From positions 206,537 through 265,153 of the forward strand of contig JAHDXO010000004.1 of assembly GCA_023382975.1 (NCBI GenBank): a stretch of 58,617 nt of DNA, given 5' to 3'. Source of the stretch: Pirellulaceae bacterium. Its GTDB lineage: Bacteria; Planctomycetota; Planctomycetia; Pirellulales; Pirellulaceae. Below are positions 35,238 to 44,799 of the stretch, piece by piece. How positions within the stretch are numbered: the stretch's first letter is position 1; each line of letters starts with the position of its first letter. Under the pieces are notes generated by a model, which worked only from the letters and a program-made list of their open reading frames with translations, did no database searches and had not been told where the DNA came from. A program made the translations under genes and the position numbers.

Positions 35238-38200
35238 ATGGATCAGACCGTGCCGGAGGCGCGGCCTGGAAAGCCGCGTGAGTGGGGGCCTTCGTTTCAT
35301 GTGGTCGGCGTGGGTGCGTCGGCCGGCGGATTGGAAGCGTTGGAGAAATTCTTCGACAACATGCGGCCGGACAGCGGCTTGGCGTTCGTCGTCATCCAGC
35401 ATTTGTCGCCCGATTTCAAGAGCCTGATGGATGAGCTGCTGCGTCGGCACACGGACATCGCCATCCATCGCGTCGAGGACGGAATGCAGGTCGAGCCGAA
35501 TTCGATCTATCTGATTCCTCCCAAGAAAGAGATGATCATCTCGGGCGGGCGGCTGTTGCTGACCGACAAGGATCCCACGCAGGGGCTGTCCTTGCCGATC
35601 GACACGTTCTTTCGTTCGCTGGCCCAGGACGCGGGCGACTTGGCGATCGGCATCGTTCTGTCCGGAACGGGCAGCGACGGTTCGCGAGGCATCCGCGAGA
35701 TCCACGAAGCGGGCGGATTGGTTCTGGTCCAGAGTGTCGAAACGGCCAAGTTCGACGGGATGCCGCGCAGCGCGATCGACACAGGAATGGTCGACGCGGT
35801 CATGGCGCCGGAGCAGATCCCGGCGGCGTTGCTGAATTACGTCGGCCAGCCGCGGGGCGTCCGCTGGTCGCACGCCGACGGGGCGGACCTGACGAACCAG
35901 GACGCGATGCAGACGGTGATCAAGCTGTTGCGCGAGCAGTACGGCATCGATTTCTCGTACTACAAGCCCAACACGGTGACGCGGCGAATCGAGCGCCGCT
36001 TGCTGCTGAACCAGACCCTGGATCTGGATGCGTACGCGGAACGCTTGAGCCATGATCCGGCCGAATTGAGTGCCCTCTACAAGGATCTGCTGATCGGGGT
36101 CACCAAGTTTTTCCGCGACCGGGAAGCATTCGAGCGGCTGGAGAAGGAAGTCGTCGCCAACATCCTGAATCGCAGAAATCCGCAGGACGAGATCCGCGTC
36201 TGGGTGGCCGGCTGCGCCACGGGCGAGGAAGCGTACTCGGTGGCGATGGCCTTGCACTCGCACTTCGAGGAAGTGGGACGCCAACAGAACATCAAGATCT
36301 TCGCCACCGATGTGCATCGCGCCTCGTTGGAATTGGCCAGTGCCGGCATCTACGACGAATCGGCGTTGTCGGAAGTGACACCGACGCGGCTAGAGCGATA
36401 CTTCGCCCGGCACGGCAATTCGTTCCAGGTGGTGCCCGAGTTGCGGCGGCTGATCGTTTTCGCGCCGCACAACGTGATCAAGGACGCTCCGTTCACCAAG
36501 ATGGATCTCATCACCTGCCGCAATCTGCTGATCTATTTCAGCGCGCCGGCTCAGAAAAAGGTGCTGTCGCTGTTCCTGTTCGGGCTCAAGACCCGAGGCC
36601 TCCTGTTCCTGGGGCCGAGCGAGAGTCCCGGGGATCTGGCCTCCGAGTTCGATACGCTGGACAACCAGTGGAAACTGTACCGCAAGCGGCGGGACGTCGG
36701 ATTGCCGGCCGACATGCGATTCCCCTTGTCGTCCGGCTTCATCGCACCCGGCGCTGTCGGGGCGCGGTCTTCGCTCGAACTGCCGCGGCCCAAAGACAGC
36801 ACGCTGAACCGCGTCTACGACGTGCTGTTGAAAAAGCACATGCCGCCCAGTCTGCTGGTCAACGAGCGACTGGAACTGGTCCACAGTTTCGGCCAGGCCG
36901 GGCGCTACCTGATCATCCGCGACGGCCGCCACACCGTGGACGTGCTGGACCTGCTGCACGAAGACCTGCGAACCCCGCTGGCCGGGGCGTTGCAGCGGGC
37001 GGCGACGCACAAACAGGCCGTCGTCTACAAAGGCGTCCGCGTCCGCCTGGCGGAGATGGACGAGCAATTGAACATCACCGTCGAACCGCTGCTGGACGAC
37101 ACCACGGGGGTCCACTACAGCCTGGTCACGCTCGAGTCGACCAGCGCCAAGGCGGCGACTGCGCCGAGAATCGACGAACTCGACTTGGGCCAAGCATCGC
37201 GCGAGCATCTGGAATCGCTCGAAGTCGAGTTGCGGTACACGAAGGAGAACTTGCAGGCCACGATCGAAGAATTGGAGACCAGCAATGAAGAGCTGCAGGC
37301 CACGAACGAAGAACTGGTCGCGTCGAACGAAGAATTGCAGAGCACGAACGAGGAACTGCATTCGGTCAACGAGGAACTGTACACCGTCAACGCCGAGTAC
37401 CAGCGAAAGATCGCCGAACTCGAACAAATGACCGCCGACATGGATTCGCTGCTGCACAGCACCGAGATCGGCGTCATGTTCCTGGACCGGGATCTGTGCA
37501 TTCGCAAATTCACCTCGATGATCGGCCGGTTTTTCGATCTGCTGCCCCACGACGTAGGCCGCCGGATTTCGACGTTTACCCACAGCATCGTCCACGAGGG
37601 GCTGGTGCACGAGATCCGAACGGTGCTGGAGACGCAGAACGTCTACCAGTGCGAGGTCCAGGACGTCCGCGGTGTCTGGTACCTGTTGCGGGTGCTGCCC
37701 TACCTGGGAAATCGACAGGCCAGCGGCGTGGTCGTCACGATCGTCGACGTGTCGGTTCTGAAACAGACCGAGGGGCAACTTCTGCGGATGTCCAAGGTGT
37801 TCATGGACGGCGCCGATCCGATCATCATCGAAGACCTGAACGGCCGCATCGTGGACGTCAACAACGAAGCGGAACGGATCTACGGCTGGAAGCGGGAAGA
37901 ACTGCTCGGTCAGAGTGTGGACCTGCTGGTGCCAGCCTCCCGGCGCGAAGCGTCCCGCCAGTTGCGGGCGCGCTGCCGAAAGCAGGAACACGTGCGCAAC
38001 ATCGAAACCGTTCGCCAAAGCAAATCGGGCGACAAGCTGCCGGTGCTGCTGACTCTGTCCCTGCTGACAGCCAAAGACGGCAACCCGGTAGCGATCGCGT
38101 CGATCGCCAAGGACATCAAGCGACTGAAGGACGCCGAGCGTGAGGCGCGCGACGCGGTGCGGCGCCGCGACCATTTTCTGGCGATGCTCTCGCACGAGCT

Positions 38201-39254
38201 GCGCAATCCCTTGGCGGCCGTCATGAACGCCAGCCGCCTGCTCGACCGGGCGGGGGAAGGCGATCCCGAGTTGCTGCAACAGGCTTGCCGCGTGATTCAG
38301 CGACAGGGCGGCCAAATGGCTCGCCTGCTGGACGACTTGCTGGATGTGTCCCGCGTCACCCAGGGCAAGATCCGTCTGCGGACCAGCGTCTGCGACCTCA
38401 CGCGAATGGTCGACGACGCCGCGGAAAGTGTCCGCCCGCAGATCGAGCAGCGACGGCACGAACTCGAGGTGGAACTGCGGGACCGCCCCCTGTACGTGCG
38501 CGGCGATTGCTCCCGGCTGCTGCAGATCCAGGCCAACCTGCTGTCCAACGCCGTGAAATACACGCCGCCCGGCGGCAAGATCCGCCTGGTCCTCGAGCGA
38601 GAGGGCTCGCAGGCCGTCCTGCGAGTCCGCGACAACGGCCGCGGAATTCCCGCTGAAATGCTGACCAGTATCTTCGATTTGTTTATCCAGACCGACGACC
38701 CCGTGCATCGCGACGAGGGCGGAATGGGCGTCGGTCTGACGCTGGTCCAGCAACTGGTCGAGTTGCATGGGGGCACCGTCCAAGCGTTTAGCGACGGTCC
38801 GGAGCAAGGCAGCGAGTTCGTCGTGCGGCTGCCGCTGACCGACGAACGTCCGGCGGCTAGTAAGTCCCGCGGCGTGACAAACGCCGTCGGGCCGCGGCGC
38901 GTGCTGATCGTCGAGGACGAGCGCGACAACCGCGAGATGCTGCGGCAACTGTTGGAACTGGACGGCCATCAAGTGATGACGGCGAACGACGGCCCGGGCG
39001 GCCTGCAAGCAATCGCCGAGCTTCGGCCCGACGTGGCGCTGATCGATCTGCGACTGCCAGGGTTGAATGGCCACGAAGTCGCGCGGCTCGCCCGAGCCGA
39101 TGACCGTTGCCGAGGCGTCCGACTGATCGCACTGACCGGTTACGGGCGCGCCGAGGACCGTCAGGCCGTGCTCGAGGCGGGCTTCGACGAGCATCTGGTC
39201 AAGCCCGTCAATCCCGACGACCTGTCGCGGGCCATCACCCATCAGGTCGTTTGA
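35238..39254 (+). CDS. CheB-CheR-PAS-histidine kinase-REC hybrid sensor
   Basis: 1338 residues from ATG 35238 (AAGGAG nine bases upstream). CheB methylesterase domain at about 20-205 with Ser in GVGASAGG, His in VIQHLSP and Asp in TGSDGS. CheR methyltransferase at about 222-480 with SAM motif GCATGEEAYS. A Glu-rich coiled coil at about 655-735 (ELETSNEELQATNEELVASN repeats). Two PAS domains (about 740-965). HisKA with FLAMLSHELRNP (His about 986), HATPase (about 1070-1200) and a C-terminal receiver (about 1221-1336) with Asp in VALIDLRLPG. All catalytic residues are present. No chemoreceptor, CheA or flagellar gene lies nearby, so it likely acts as a self-contained signalling hub rather than in chemotaxis. 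Confidence 0.95.
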   Translation: MDQTVPEARPGKPREWGPSFHVVGVGASAGGLEALEKFFDNMRPDSGLAFVVIQHLSPDFKSLMDELLRRHTDIAIHRVEDGMQVEPNSIYLIPPKKEMIISGGRLLLTDKDPTQGLSLPIDTFFRSLAQDAGDLAIGIVLSGTGSDGSRGIREIHEAGGLVLVQSVETAKFDGMPRSAIDTGMVDAVMAPEQIPAALLNYVGQPRGVRWSHADGADLTNQDAMQTVIKLLREQYGIDFSYYKPNTVTRRIERRLLLNQTLDLDAYAERLSHDPAELSALYKDLLIGVTKFFRDREAFERLEKEVVANILNRRNPQDEIRVWVAGCATGEEAYSVAMALHSHFEEVGRQQNIKIFATDVHRASLELASAGIYDESALSEVTPTRLERYFARHGNSFQVVPELRRLIVFAPHNVIKDAPFTKMDLITCRNLLIYFSAPAQKKVLSLFLFGLKTRGLLFLGPSESPGDLASEFDTLDNQWKLYRKRRDVGLPADMRFPLSSGFIAPGAVGARSSLELPRPKDSTLNRVYDVLLKKHMPPSLLVNERLELVHSFGQAGRYLIIRDGRHTVDVLDLLHEDLRTPLAGALQRAATHKQAVVYKGVRVRLAEMDEQLNITVEPLLDDTTGVHYSLVTLESTSAKAATAPRIDELDLGQASREHLESLEVELRYTKENLQATIEELETSNEELQATNEELVASNEELQSTNEELHSVNEELYTVNAEYQRKIAELEQMTADMDSLLHSTEIGVMFLDRDLCIRKFTSMIGRFFDLLPHDVGRRISTFTHSIVHEGLVHEIRTVLETQNVYQCEVQDVRGVWYLLRVLPYLGNRQASGVVVTIVDVSVLKQTEGQLLRMSKVFMDGADPIIIEDLNGRIVDVNNEAERIYGWKREELLGQSVDLLVPASRREASRQLRARCRKQEHVRNIETVRQSKSGDKLPVLLTLSLLTAKDGNPVAIASIAKDIKRLKDAEREARDAVRRRDHFLAMLSHELRNPLAAVMNASRLLDRAGEGDPELLQQACRVIQRQGGQMARLLDDLLDVSRVTQGKIRLRTSVCDLTRMVDDAAESVRPQIEQRRHELEVELRDRPLYVRGDCSRLLQIQANLLSNAVKYTPPGGKIRLVLEREGSQAVLRVRDNGRGIPAEMLTSIFDLFIQTDDPVHRDEGGMGVGLTLVQQLVELHGGTVQAFSDGPEQGSEFVVRLPLTDERPAASKSRGVTNAVGPRRVLIVEDERDNREMLRQLLELDGHQVMTANDGPGGLQAIAELRPDVALIDLRLPGLNGHEVARLARADDRCRGVRLIALTGYGRAEDRQAVLEAGFDEHLVKPVNPDDLSRAITHQVV

Positions 39255-39312
39255 TCCACCCGGGAACTTGCAGCGGCCGGTTTGCCCGCGCCGCGGCCGG
39301 TCTCTCGACCGA

Positions 39313-39341
39313 GTGAATCGCGCTCGGCGCTCGCGGCTCAC
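39313..39341. repeat. GC-rich hairpin with YTCGGCGCY loop
   Basis: Imperfect 10-bp arms GTGAATCGCG and CGCGGCTCAC enclose CTCGGCGCT. The loop matches those at 27282-27290 and 58443-58451 while the arms differ. It lies between the convergent hybrid-kinase and NrpR genes. Confidence 0.6.
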
Positions 39342-39356
39342 TTGCGTTCGCTTGCG

Positions 39357-40361
39357 TTACAGATGCGCTCTCAACATGCCCGGCAGTTCGTCGTAGCAGT
39401 ACAACCGGTTGTACTCCAGCAGACCGGACAGCGCTCGCGAGTAGACGCGATGGCCAAGTTCCTCCAAAATGGCGATCGGATTCAGGCCGCCGATGACGAC
39501 CGAGCCGATGCGGCCCTGACTGACGGGCAAACCCAGCACGGGCTGGCCGGGCATCCCGACCTCCATAAAGGCCCCCAGCCCGACTTCAGACAGCCGTTCG
39601 CTCAGGCTCAACACCAGTTCCAGACTGTCTTCCGGCAGCTCGCGAAAACTGGCGCCGATCAAGCCGTTGCCGTCCCGGATCGCGCCTCGGTAGTTTGTCA
39701 TCCCGCTGCGGATGAAGACTTCCAGCGGATCGATGCTCGTTCCGTCGTAGTGGATCATTTCGACAAAACGCGTTGCGCGTCCGTCGCGAAGCTCCACCAG
39801 ACCGCCGAAACGCGAGGCGGTAGGGACACCATGTTTCAACAACACACCGTTCAGGGTGATCGAACAGACGGTGCAGAAGCCCACCTTGCCCGGCGGTACC
39901 GTGACGTCGCCCACCGCCTCGCCCGCCCCCAATACCGCACAGCGGTTCCCCATCGCGTAGCCCCGCGCGAACACCTCGCAGACTTCCTTGACGCTGTCGG
40001 CCAGTTGGTGCGGATCGACGATTGAAGTGTTCACGACCACTCGACCGGTTCGAGTCGCCAAGTCGAAGGTCATGTTATAGGTCATCTGATCGATCTTGGC
40101 CGACAGATAGCCTACTCGCTGCATCACGTCCGAGACATGCAGTTCGGCAATCCCCTTGTCGGTGATCGTGGAGCCACGACGTCCGTTCCGATGGGTGAGC
40201 CCCTCGGCGTCCATTTGCTGCAAGTACAAACGGACGGTGCGTTCATTCAGCGGATACCCGGCCTTGCTCAGAAGACGGGAAATTTCGGCGGAATTGGCCG
40301 GACCTGCAGCTCGGCTCAAAATGTGCAGGATTTCCGTTCGGTGTCGTTCAGTCTTGTCCAA
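39357..40361 (-). CDS. NrpR-type transcriptional regulator (winged helix + DUF128)
   Basis: 334 residues from TTG 40361, with AGGGGA five bases upstream; the frame runs on for hundreds of codons antisense to the next gene, but that part is spurious. Residues 1-70 are the NrpR winged helix (RHRTEILHILSRAAGPANSAEI, LNERTVRLYLQQMDAEGL, ITDKGIAEL). The rest is one DUF128/NrpR regulatory domain (GYLSAKIDQMTYNMTFDL, GTSIDPLEVFIRSGMTNY, GASFRELPEDSL). In methanogens NrpR represses nitrogen-assimilation genes and is released by 2-oxoglutarate. No nitrogen gene is nearby here, so the effector and targets are open. It diverges from a beta-helix gene across a repeat-filled 204-bp spacer. Confidence 0.88.
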   Translation of the reverse strand: MDKTERHRTEILHILSRAAGPANSAEISRLLSKAGYPLNERTVRLYLQQMDAEGLTHRNGRRGSTITDKGIAELHVSDVMQRVGYLSAKIDQMTYNMTFDLATRTGRVVVNTSIVDPHQLADSVKEVCEVFARGYAMGNRCAVLGAGEAVGDVTVPPGKVGFCTVCSITLNGVLLKHGVPTASRFGGLVELRDGRATRFVEMIHYDGTSIDPLEVFIRSGMTNYRGAIRDGNGLIGASFRELPEDSLELVLSLSERLSEVGLGAFMEVGMPGQPVLGLPVSQGRIGSVVIGGLNPIAILEELGHRVYSRALSGLLEYNRLYCYDELPGMLRAHL

Positions 40362-40373
40362 GATGATCCCCTG

Positions 40374-40507
40374 TACCCGAATTCGCGTGAACTCGGACGC
40401 TATGGAAAAAATCCGAATTCTCACGAATCCGGCTACGCAGATTCCGTGGCCGAATTCGTGAGAATTCGGAGGCATGGAAAAATCCGAATTCTCACGAATC
40501 CGGCTAC
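40374..40507. repeat. Two tandem REPIN units in a divergent promoter region
   Basis: Four hairpins: 40378-40397 (forward, decayed), 40413-40436 (reverse), 40450-40469 (forward) and 40484-40507 (reverse). Each forward/reverse pair encloses an ATGGAAAAAT-containing loop. The second pair repeats the first with a period of about 72 bp, so the whole pair was duplicated. Both reverse copies carry the same T-to-C change in the stem (GAATCCGG), which leaves a G-T pair on the other strand. Confidence 0.85.
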
Positions 40508-40565
40508 GCCAACGCGATGCGGTTTTGTGGTATCTTACTGCAAACATCTCGAAGGGAGGAGACGC

Positions 40566-42479
40566 ATGAACGAGGCGGGAAACTGGATGGTCCGGATTTT
40601 GATCGTCGGATGCTTGTGCTCGAGTTTGGCCCGTGGAGCGGAATTCCACGTGTCGCCCGCGGGAGACGACCGTGCCGCCGGCGCGAGCCAACAGCCCTTT
40701 GCGTCGATCGGTCGGGCTCAACAAGCAGTTCGGCAATTGACGGCCCAGGGACTGAAGTCGGACATCACCGTCATCGTGCATGGCGGAACCTATCGCATCG
40801 ACCGTCCGCTGCAGTTCGGCCCGGACGATGGCGGCAACGCCCAATTCCGTGTGGTCTATCGAGCCGCCGACGGCCAATGGCCGGTCGTCAGTGGGGGACA
40901 GGTGATCGATGGCTGGAAAGTTACCCCGGAAGGCATCTGGGAGACGACGGTCCCGGACGCCAAATCGGGAAAATGGCGGTTTCGGCAACTGTACGTCGGC
41001 GACCGCCGAGCGGTGCGGGCACGCCATCCGAACCAGGGTTTTCTCCGCGCGGAAAAAGTCGGCGCAGATCGCCGAACGAACTTCCAGTACGCCGCGGGCG
41101 ATCTGCGACAGGTACACGATTTGGACCGAACCGAACTGGTCTTTCTTCACGACTGGTCGATTTCGCGAGTCCCCGTCCAATCGATCGATGAAACGTCCCG
41201 GACTCTGACGGTCCGCGGACAGATCGGCGGGCCGGCGAGTTGGGCCGTGATGGATTGGTTCGAAAAACAGCCGCGCTACTTCATGGAGAACTCCCGCGAG
41301 TTTCTGGACGCGGCGGGTGAGTGGCATCTGGACGAAGCGACTGGCGTCCTGCGCTACTGGCCGATGGTCGGCGAAACGCCCGACGGCGTCACGATCATCG
41401 CCCCTCGCGCGGATCGGTTGCTCGTCATGCGCGGCGATGTCGATTCGCAGCGACCCGTCAAGAATTTGCATTTCATCGGCATCGGCTTCGAACACAGCGG
41501 CTGGAGTCCGCCGGGTGGCATCTACTGGGGGCGTCAGGCTTGTACCTATTGGACCGCCGGGATGGCTGAGGGAGTCGGACATCTGGAGGCGGATCCGGCG
41601 GCGGTCCAGCTCGACTTGGCCGAGAATTGCAGCTTCCAAGACGGTTCGATCCAGCATGTCGGCGCGTCCGGGCTGTGGTTCGCGCGCGGTTGCCGCGAAT
41701 GCCGGGCCGTTGGGACCGTCGTCGACGACGTCGGCGGCAACGGCATCATGGTCGGTGAAGGTCAGACGCGACAGGTCGGCCAAGAACCGTGGTGGCGGGT
41801 GGCAGCGGAACAGGCGGCGGCGCGCAACCAGATTACCGATTGCCTGGTTCAGCATTGCGGTCAGGAACTGTTCGGTGCGGTAGGCATCTGGGTCGGATTG
41901 GCCGGCCCAACGACGATCGCCAACAACGAAGTGCGTCAGGTCCCCTACACGGGTGTCTCGGTCGGTTGGATGTGGTGGAATCCGGCCAATCGGCCCGAAC
42001 CGGAGATGACCCCCAACGAAGAAACCCAGGTGCTCGACAACCATCTGCATCACGTCATGCAGGTACTGTCCGACGGTGGCGGAATCTATGCGCTTGGTTC
42101 GCAACCGGGCTCGGCGCTGCGAGGCAACTTGATCCACGACGCTCCGGCCAACGTGGGCCGCGCTGAGAGCAACGGCATGTTTTTGGATCAAGGAACGGGA
42201 CATTTCCTGGTCGAACAGAACGTGATCTACCGGATCGACCGCTCGCCGTTGCGTTTTCACAACGGCTGGGTGAACACGGTGCAACACAACTTGTTGGAGG
42301 TCGCCGACGGCGTGCCGGCTGTGCGTTACAACGACACCAAACAGGAACGGATCACCTTGGAAGACAACCAGGTCGTACAGCCGGGAAAGATCCCGGCCGA
42401 CGTGCTAGAAGAAGCGCGACGCCGAACCGGGCCGCGAACGCCACATACCGAACGTATTGCCAAGTGGCTGGAACGTTGA
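40566..42479 (+). CDS. Secreted right-handed beta-helix protein (pectate-lyase-like fold)
   Basis: 637 residues from ATG 40566 (GGGAGGAG just upstream). Signal peptide 1-24 (VRILIVGCLCSSLARGAE). The mature start EFHVSPAGDDRAAGASQQPFASIGRAQQAV is the usual opening of beta-helix polysaccharide lyase-like proteins. Later coils show GNGIMVGEG, NNEVRQVPYTGVSVGW and DGGGIYALGSQPGS. The family includes polysaccharide lyases, epimerases and sulfated-glycan-acting proteins. No catalytic set can be named, so substrate and activity are unknown. Divergent from the NrpR gene and immediately followed by bioA. Confidence 0.9.
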   Translation: MNEAGNWMVRILIVGCLCSSLARGAEFHVSPAGDDRAAGASQQPFASIGRAQQAVRQLTAQGLKSDITVIVHGGTYRIDRPLQFGPDDGGNAQFRVVYRAADGQWPVVSGGQVIDGWKVTPEGIWETTVPDAKSGKWRFRQLYVGDRRAVRARHPNQGFLRAEKVGADRRTNFQYAAGDLRQVHDLDRTELVFLHDWSISRVPVQSIDETSRTLTVRGQIGGPASWAVMDWFEKQPRYFMENSREFLDAAGEWHLDEATGVLRYWPMVGETPDGVTIIAPRADRLLVMRGDVDSQRPVKNLHFIGIGFEHSGWSPPGGIYWGRQACTYWTAGMAEGVGHLEADPAAVQLDLAENCSFQDGSIQHVGASGLWFARGCRECRAVGTVVDDVGGNGIMVGEGQTRQVGQEPWWRVAAEQAAARNQITDCLVQHCGQELFGAVGIWVGLAGPTTIANNEVRQVPYTGVSVGWMWWNPANRPEPEMTPNEETQVLDNHLHHVMQVLSDGGGIYALGSQPGSALRGNLIHDAPANVGRAESNGMFLDQGTGHFLVEQNVIYRIDRSPLRFHNGWVNTVQHNLLEVADGVPAVRYNDTKQERITLEDNQVVQPGKIPADVLEEARRRTGPRTPHTERIAKWLER

Positions 42480-42480
42480 T

Positions 42481-43830
42481 ATGACGCAGTCACTTGAAGA
42501 ACTTCGGAGCTGGGATCGCGAGATTGTCTGGCACGCCTTTACCCAAATGGCCGAATACGAGCCGTTGCTGATCGAGCGCGCTCACGGCTGTGTCTTGGTG
42601 GATATCGACGGACGAGAGTACCTAGACGGCGTCAGCAGTCTGTGGTGCAACGTCCACGGGCACGCTCATCCGCGATTGAACGAGGCGATCCGCCAGCAAT
42701 TGGACCGGGTAGCGCACGTGACTTCGTTGGGCATGTCCAATCCGACCACCGTCCGGTTGGCCAAGCGTTTGGTGGATATGGCTCCCGACGGCCTGCGGCA
42801 CGTGTTCTTCTCCAGCGACGGCGCATCGGCAGTCGAAGTCGCGCTGAAGATGGCTTTTCAGTACTGGCGACAGTGCGGCGTCCCGAATCCGCGAAAGACG
42901 AAGTACGTGGCGTTCGGCGATGCGTACCACGGCGACACGCTGGGCGCTGTGAGCGTCGGGGGCGTCGATCGATTCAACGAGATCTTTCGGCCGCTGTTGT
43001 TCGACGCGATCCGTCTGCCGATGCCGGACTGTTACCGGCTGCCCCCCGGCGTGACGCGCGAGGCGGCGCGAGAGTACTATCTGGACCAACTGGAATCGTG
43101 TCTCCGCGACCGTCACGACGAGATCGCCGCGGTGATCATCGAGCCACTGGTTCAAGGCGCGGCCGGGATGGTTGTCCATCCCGACGGTCTGCTGGCCGGA
43201 ATCCGTCGGTTGACTCGCCAGTACGGCGTCTTGCTGATCGCCGATGAAGTCGCCGTCGGCTTCGGCCGCACCGGCCGCATGTTCGCCTGCCAGCACGAGC
43301 ACGTCACACCGGATTTGATGTGCTTGGGCAAGGGCTTGACCGGAGGCTATCTGCCGATGGCGGCCACGTTGACGACCGACGAGCTCTGGCAGGCATTTCT
43401 CGGCCAATACGCCGAAGCAAAGACATTTTTTCACGGCCACACGTACGGCGGCAACCCGCTGTCGGCCGCCGTCGCCCTGGCGTCGCTCGACGTGTTCGAC
43501 GAGGAACGCACGCTCGACAAGATGCCTGCCAAGATCGAGCGACTGGCCGAGCACCTTGCCCGCATCGCTCGTTTGGACCATGTCGGCGACGTCCGGCAGC
43601 ACGGCCTGATGGCAGGCGTCGAACTTGTCCAGGACCGCACGACCGCAGAGCCCTATCCGTGGCACGAGAAGCGTGGGATCTCGGTCTGCAACGAAGCGAT
43701 GCGGCATGGCGTATGGCTGCGGCCCTTGGGCAACGTCGTCGTGATCATGCCGCCCTTGTCCATCTCGTTGGATGAACTGGATCGGATCTGCCTGGCGGTC
43801 GAGGCGGGAATCGTGGCCGCGACCGCTTGA
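42481..43830 (+). CDS. bioA: Adenosylmethionine-8-amino-7-oxononanoate aminotransferase
   Basis: 449 residues. PLP-dependent class III aminotransferase that converts KAPA to DAPA in biotin synthesis. BioA-specific features: WHAFTQMAEYEPLLIERAHG near the N-terminus, DGVSSLWCNVHGH, DAYHGDTLGAVSVGG, VIIEPLVQGAAGM, the Asp of IADEVAVGFGRTG, and the PLP lysine in CLGKGLTGGYLP. Residues GHTYGGNPL and the C-terminal RPLGNVVVIMPPL complete the match. I start at ATG 42481, two bases after the upstream stop; an in-frame earlier start inside the previous gene is possible. No other biotin gene is in the window. Confidence 0.94.
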   Translation: MTQSLEELRSWDREIVWHAFTQMAEYEPLLIERAHGCVLVDIDGREYLDGVSSLWCNVHGHAHPRLNEAIRQQLDRVAHVTSLGMSNPTTVRLAKRLVDMAPDGLRHVFFSSDGASAVEVALKMAFQYWRQCGVPNPRKTKYVAFGDAYHGDTLGAVSVGGVDRFNEIFRPLLFDAIRLPMPDCYRLPPGVTREAAREYYLDQLESCLRDRHDEIAAVIIEPLVQGAAGMVVHPDGLLAGIRRLTRQYGVLLIADEVAVGFGRTGRMFACQHEHVTPDLMCLGKGLTGGYLPMAATLTTDELWQAFLGQYAEAKTFFHGHTYGGNPLSAAVALASLDVFDEERTLDKMPAKIERLAEHLARIARLDHVGDVRQHGLMAGVELVQDRTTAEPYPWHEKRGISVCNEAMRHGVWLRPLGNVVVIMPPLSISLDELDRICLAVEAGIVAATA

Positions 43831-43872
43831 TCGATGGGCGGAATATTTACAAACTGATCGTTTTGGGAGCCC

Positions 43873-44793
43873 ATGAAGATGAAGACACCTGACATATCAC
43901 GACGTGGATTCCTGGCCGGCAGCTTGGCGACGGCTGCACTGGCGACTTGGCCGAAACCGACGAGTGCCGCAGAAGTCGAGCCGGCGAAGAACCCGATCTG
44001 CGCGTTCACGAAATTCCTCGGGCCGCTTTCCTACCCGCAATTGGCCGAGACGATCGCTCGCCTGGGGTTCGACGGTGTCGAAGCCACCGTGCGGGCCAAG
44101 GGGCAGGTGCTGCCGGAACGTGCCGAAGAGGACCTGCCCAAGCTGGTCGAGGCTCTGGCGAAGCACGGCTTGGAACTGACGATCATGACCACTTCGGTCA
44201 CGCGAGCCGATCAGCCGACCGACGAGAAACTGCTGCGTCTGGCCGCAGGTTTGGGCGTGAAACGCTACCGCATGGGGTACTACACCTACGACCTGGACCG
44301 TCCCGTCAAACCGCAATTGGATGCGGTTCGGCCCGTCGTCCGTGAACTCGCGGCGATGAACCGGGAGATCGGCATCCAGGGCCTATACCAAAACCATGCC
44401 GGAGCGAGGTATGTCGGGGCCACCGTCTGGGACTTCCAATCCTTGATCGACGAAATCCCCGTCGCCGAGATTGGATTCGCCTTTGACATCCGCCATGCGG
44501 TGGCCGAGGCCGGTTTGGCTTGGCCCGTATTGCAGAACGTCGCGGAACCGCACCTGGGCGCCGTTTGCGTCAAGGATTTCCGCTGGGAAGGCAACCAACC
44601 GGAAAACGTGCCGCTGGGCCAAGGCCGCGTCGACCGGAACTTCCTTCGCCGCTGCCAACAAGCCGCGTTTCAAGGACCGTTCTCGCTGCATATCGAGTAT
44701 TTGGAACAAGCGGACGTCGAGCCCAACATCGAAGCTCTGGGCCAGGATCTGGCCACGCTGAAGCAGTGGATCGCAGAAGTTCACTCTCCGTAA
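43873..44793 (+). CDS. Sugar phosphate isomerase/epimerase (xylose-isomerase-like TIM barrel), Tat-exported
   Basis: 306 residues. Tat signal SRRGFLAGSLATAALATWPK after a short basic start. The remaining 270 residues form an AP-endonuclease-2-type TIM barrel: ICAFTKFLGPLSYPQLAETIARLGFDGVEATVR, GLYQNHAG, EIGFAFDIRHAVAEAG, VCVKDFRW, and HIEYLEQ at the C-terminal end, giving the usual metal-binding His/Asp/Glu positions. Such exported proteins accompany Gfo/Idh enzymes and can act on keto-sugars; the precise reaction is unknown. Transcribed 42 bp after bioA. Confidence 0.9.
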   Translation: MKMKTPDISRRGFLAGSLATAALATWPKPTSAAEVEPAKNPICAFTKFLGPLSYPQLAETIARLGFDGVEATVRAKGQVLPERAEEDLPKLVEALAKHGLELTIMTTSVTRADQPTDEKLLRLAAGLGVKRYRMGYYTYDLDRPVKPQLDAVRPVVRELAAMNREIGIQGLYQNHAGARYVGATVWDFQSLIDEIPVAEIGFAFDIRHAVAEAGLAWPVLQNVAEPHLGAVCVKDFRWEGNQPENVPLGQGRVDRNFLRRCQQAAFQGPFSLHIEYLEQADVEPNIEALGQDLATLKQWIAEVHSP

Positions 44794-44799
44794 ACCATC

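Noticed and set aside
40362..42287. N-terminal extension of the NrpR frame to 976 residues
   Set aside because: Antisense to the beta-helix gene, low-complexity, and the NrpR winged helix begins at the TTG with a ribosome site.
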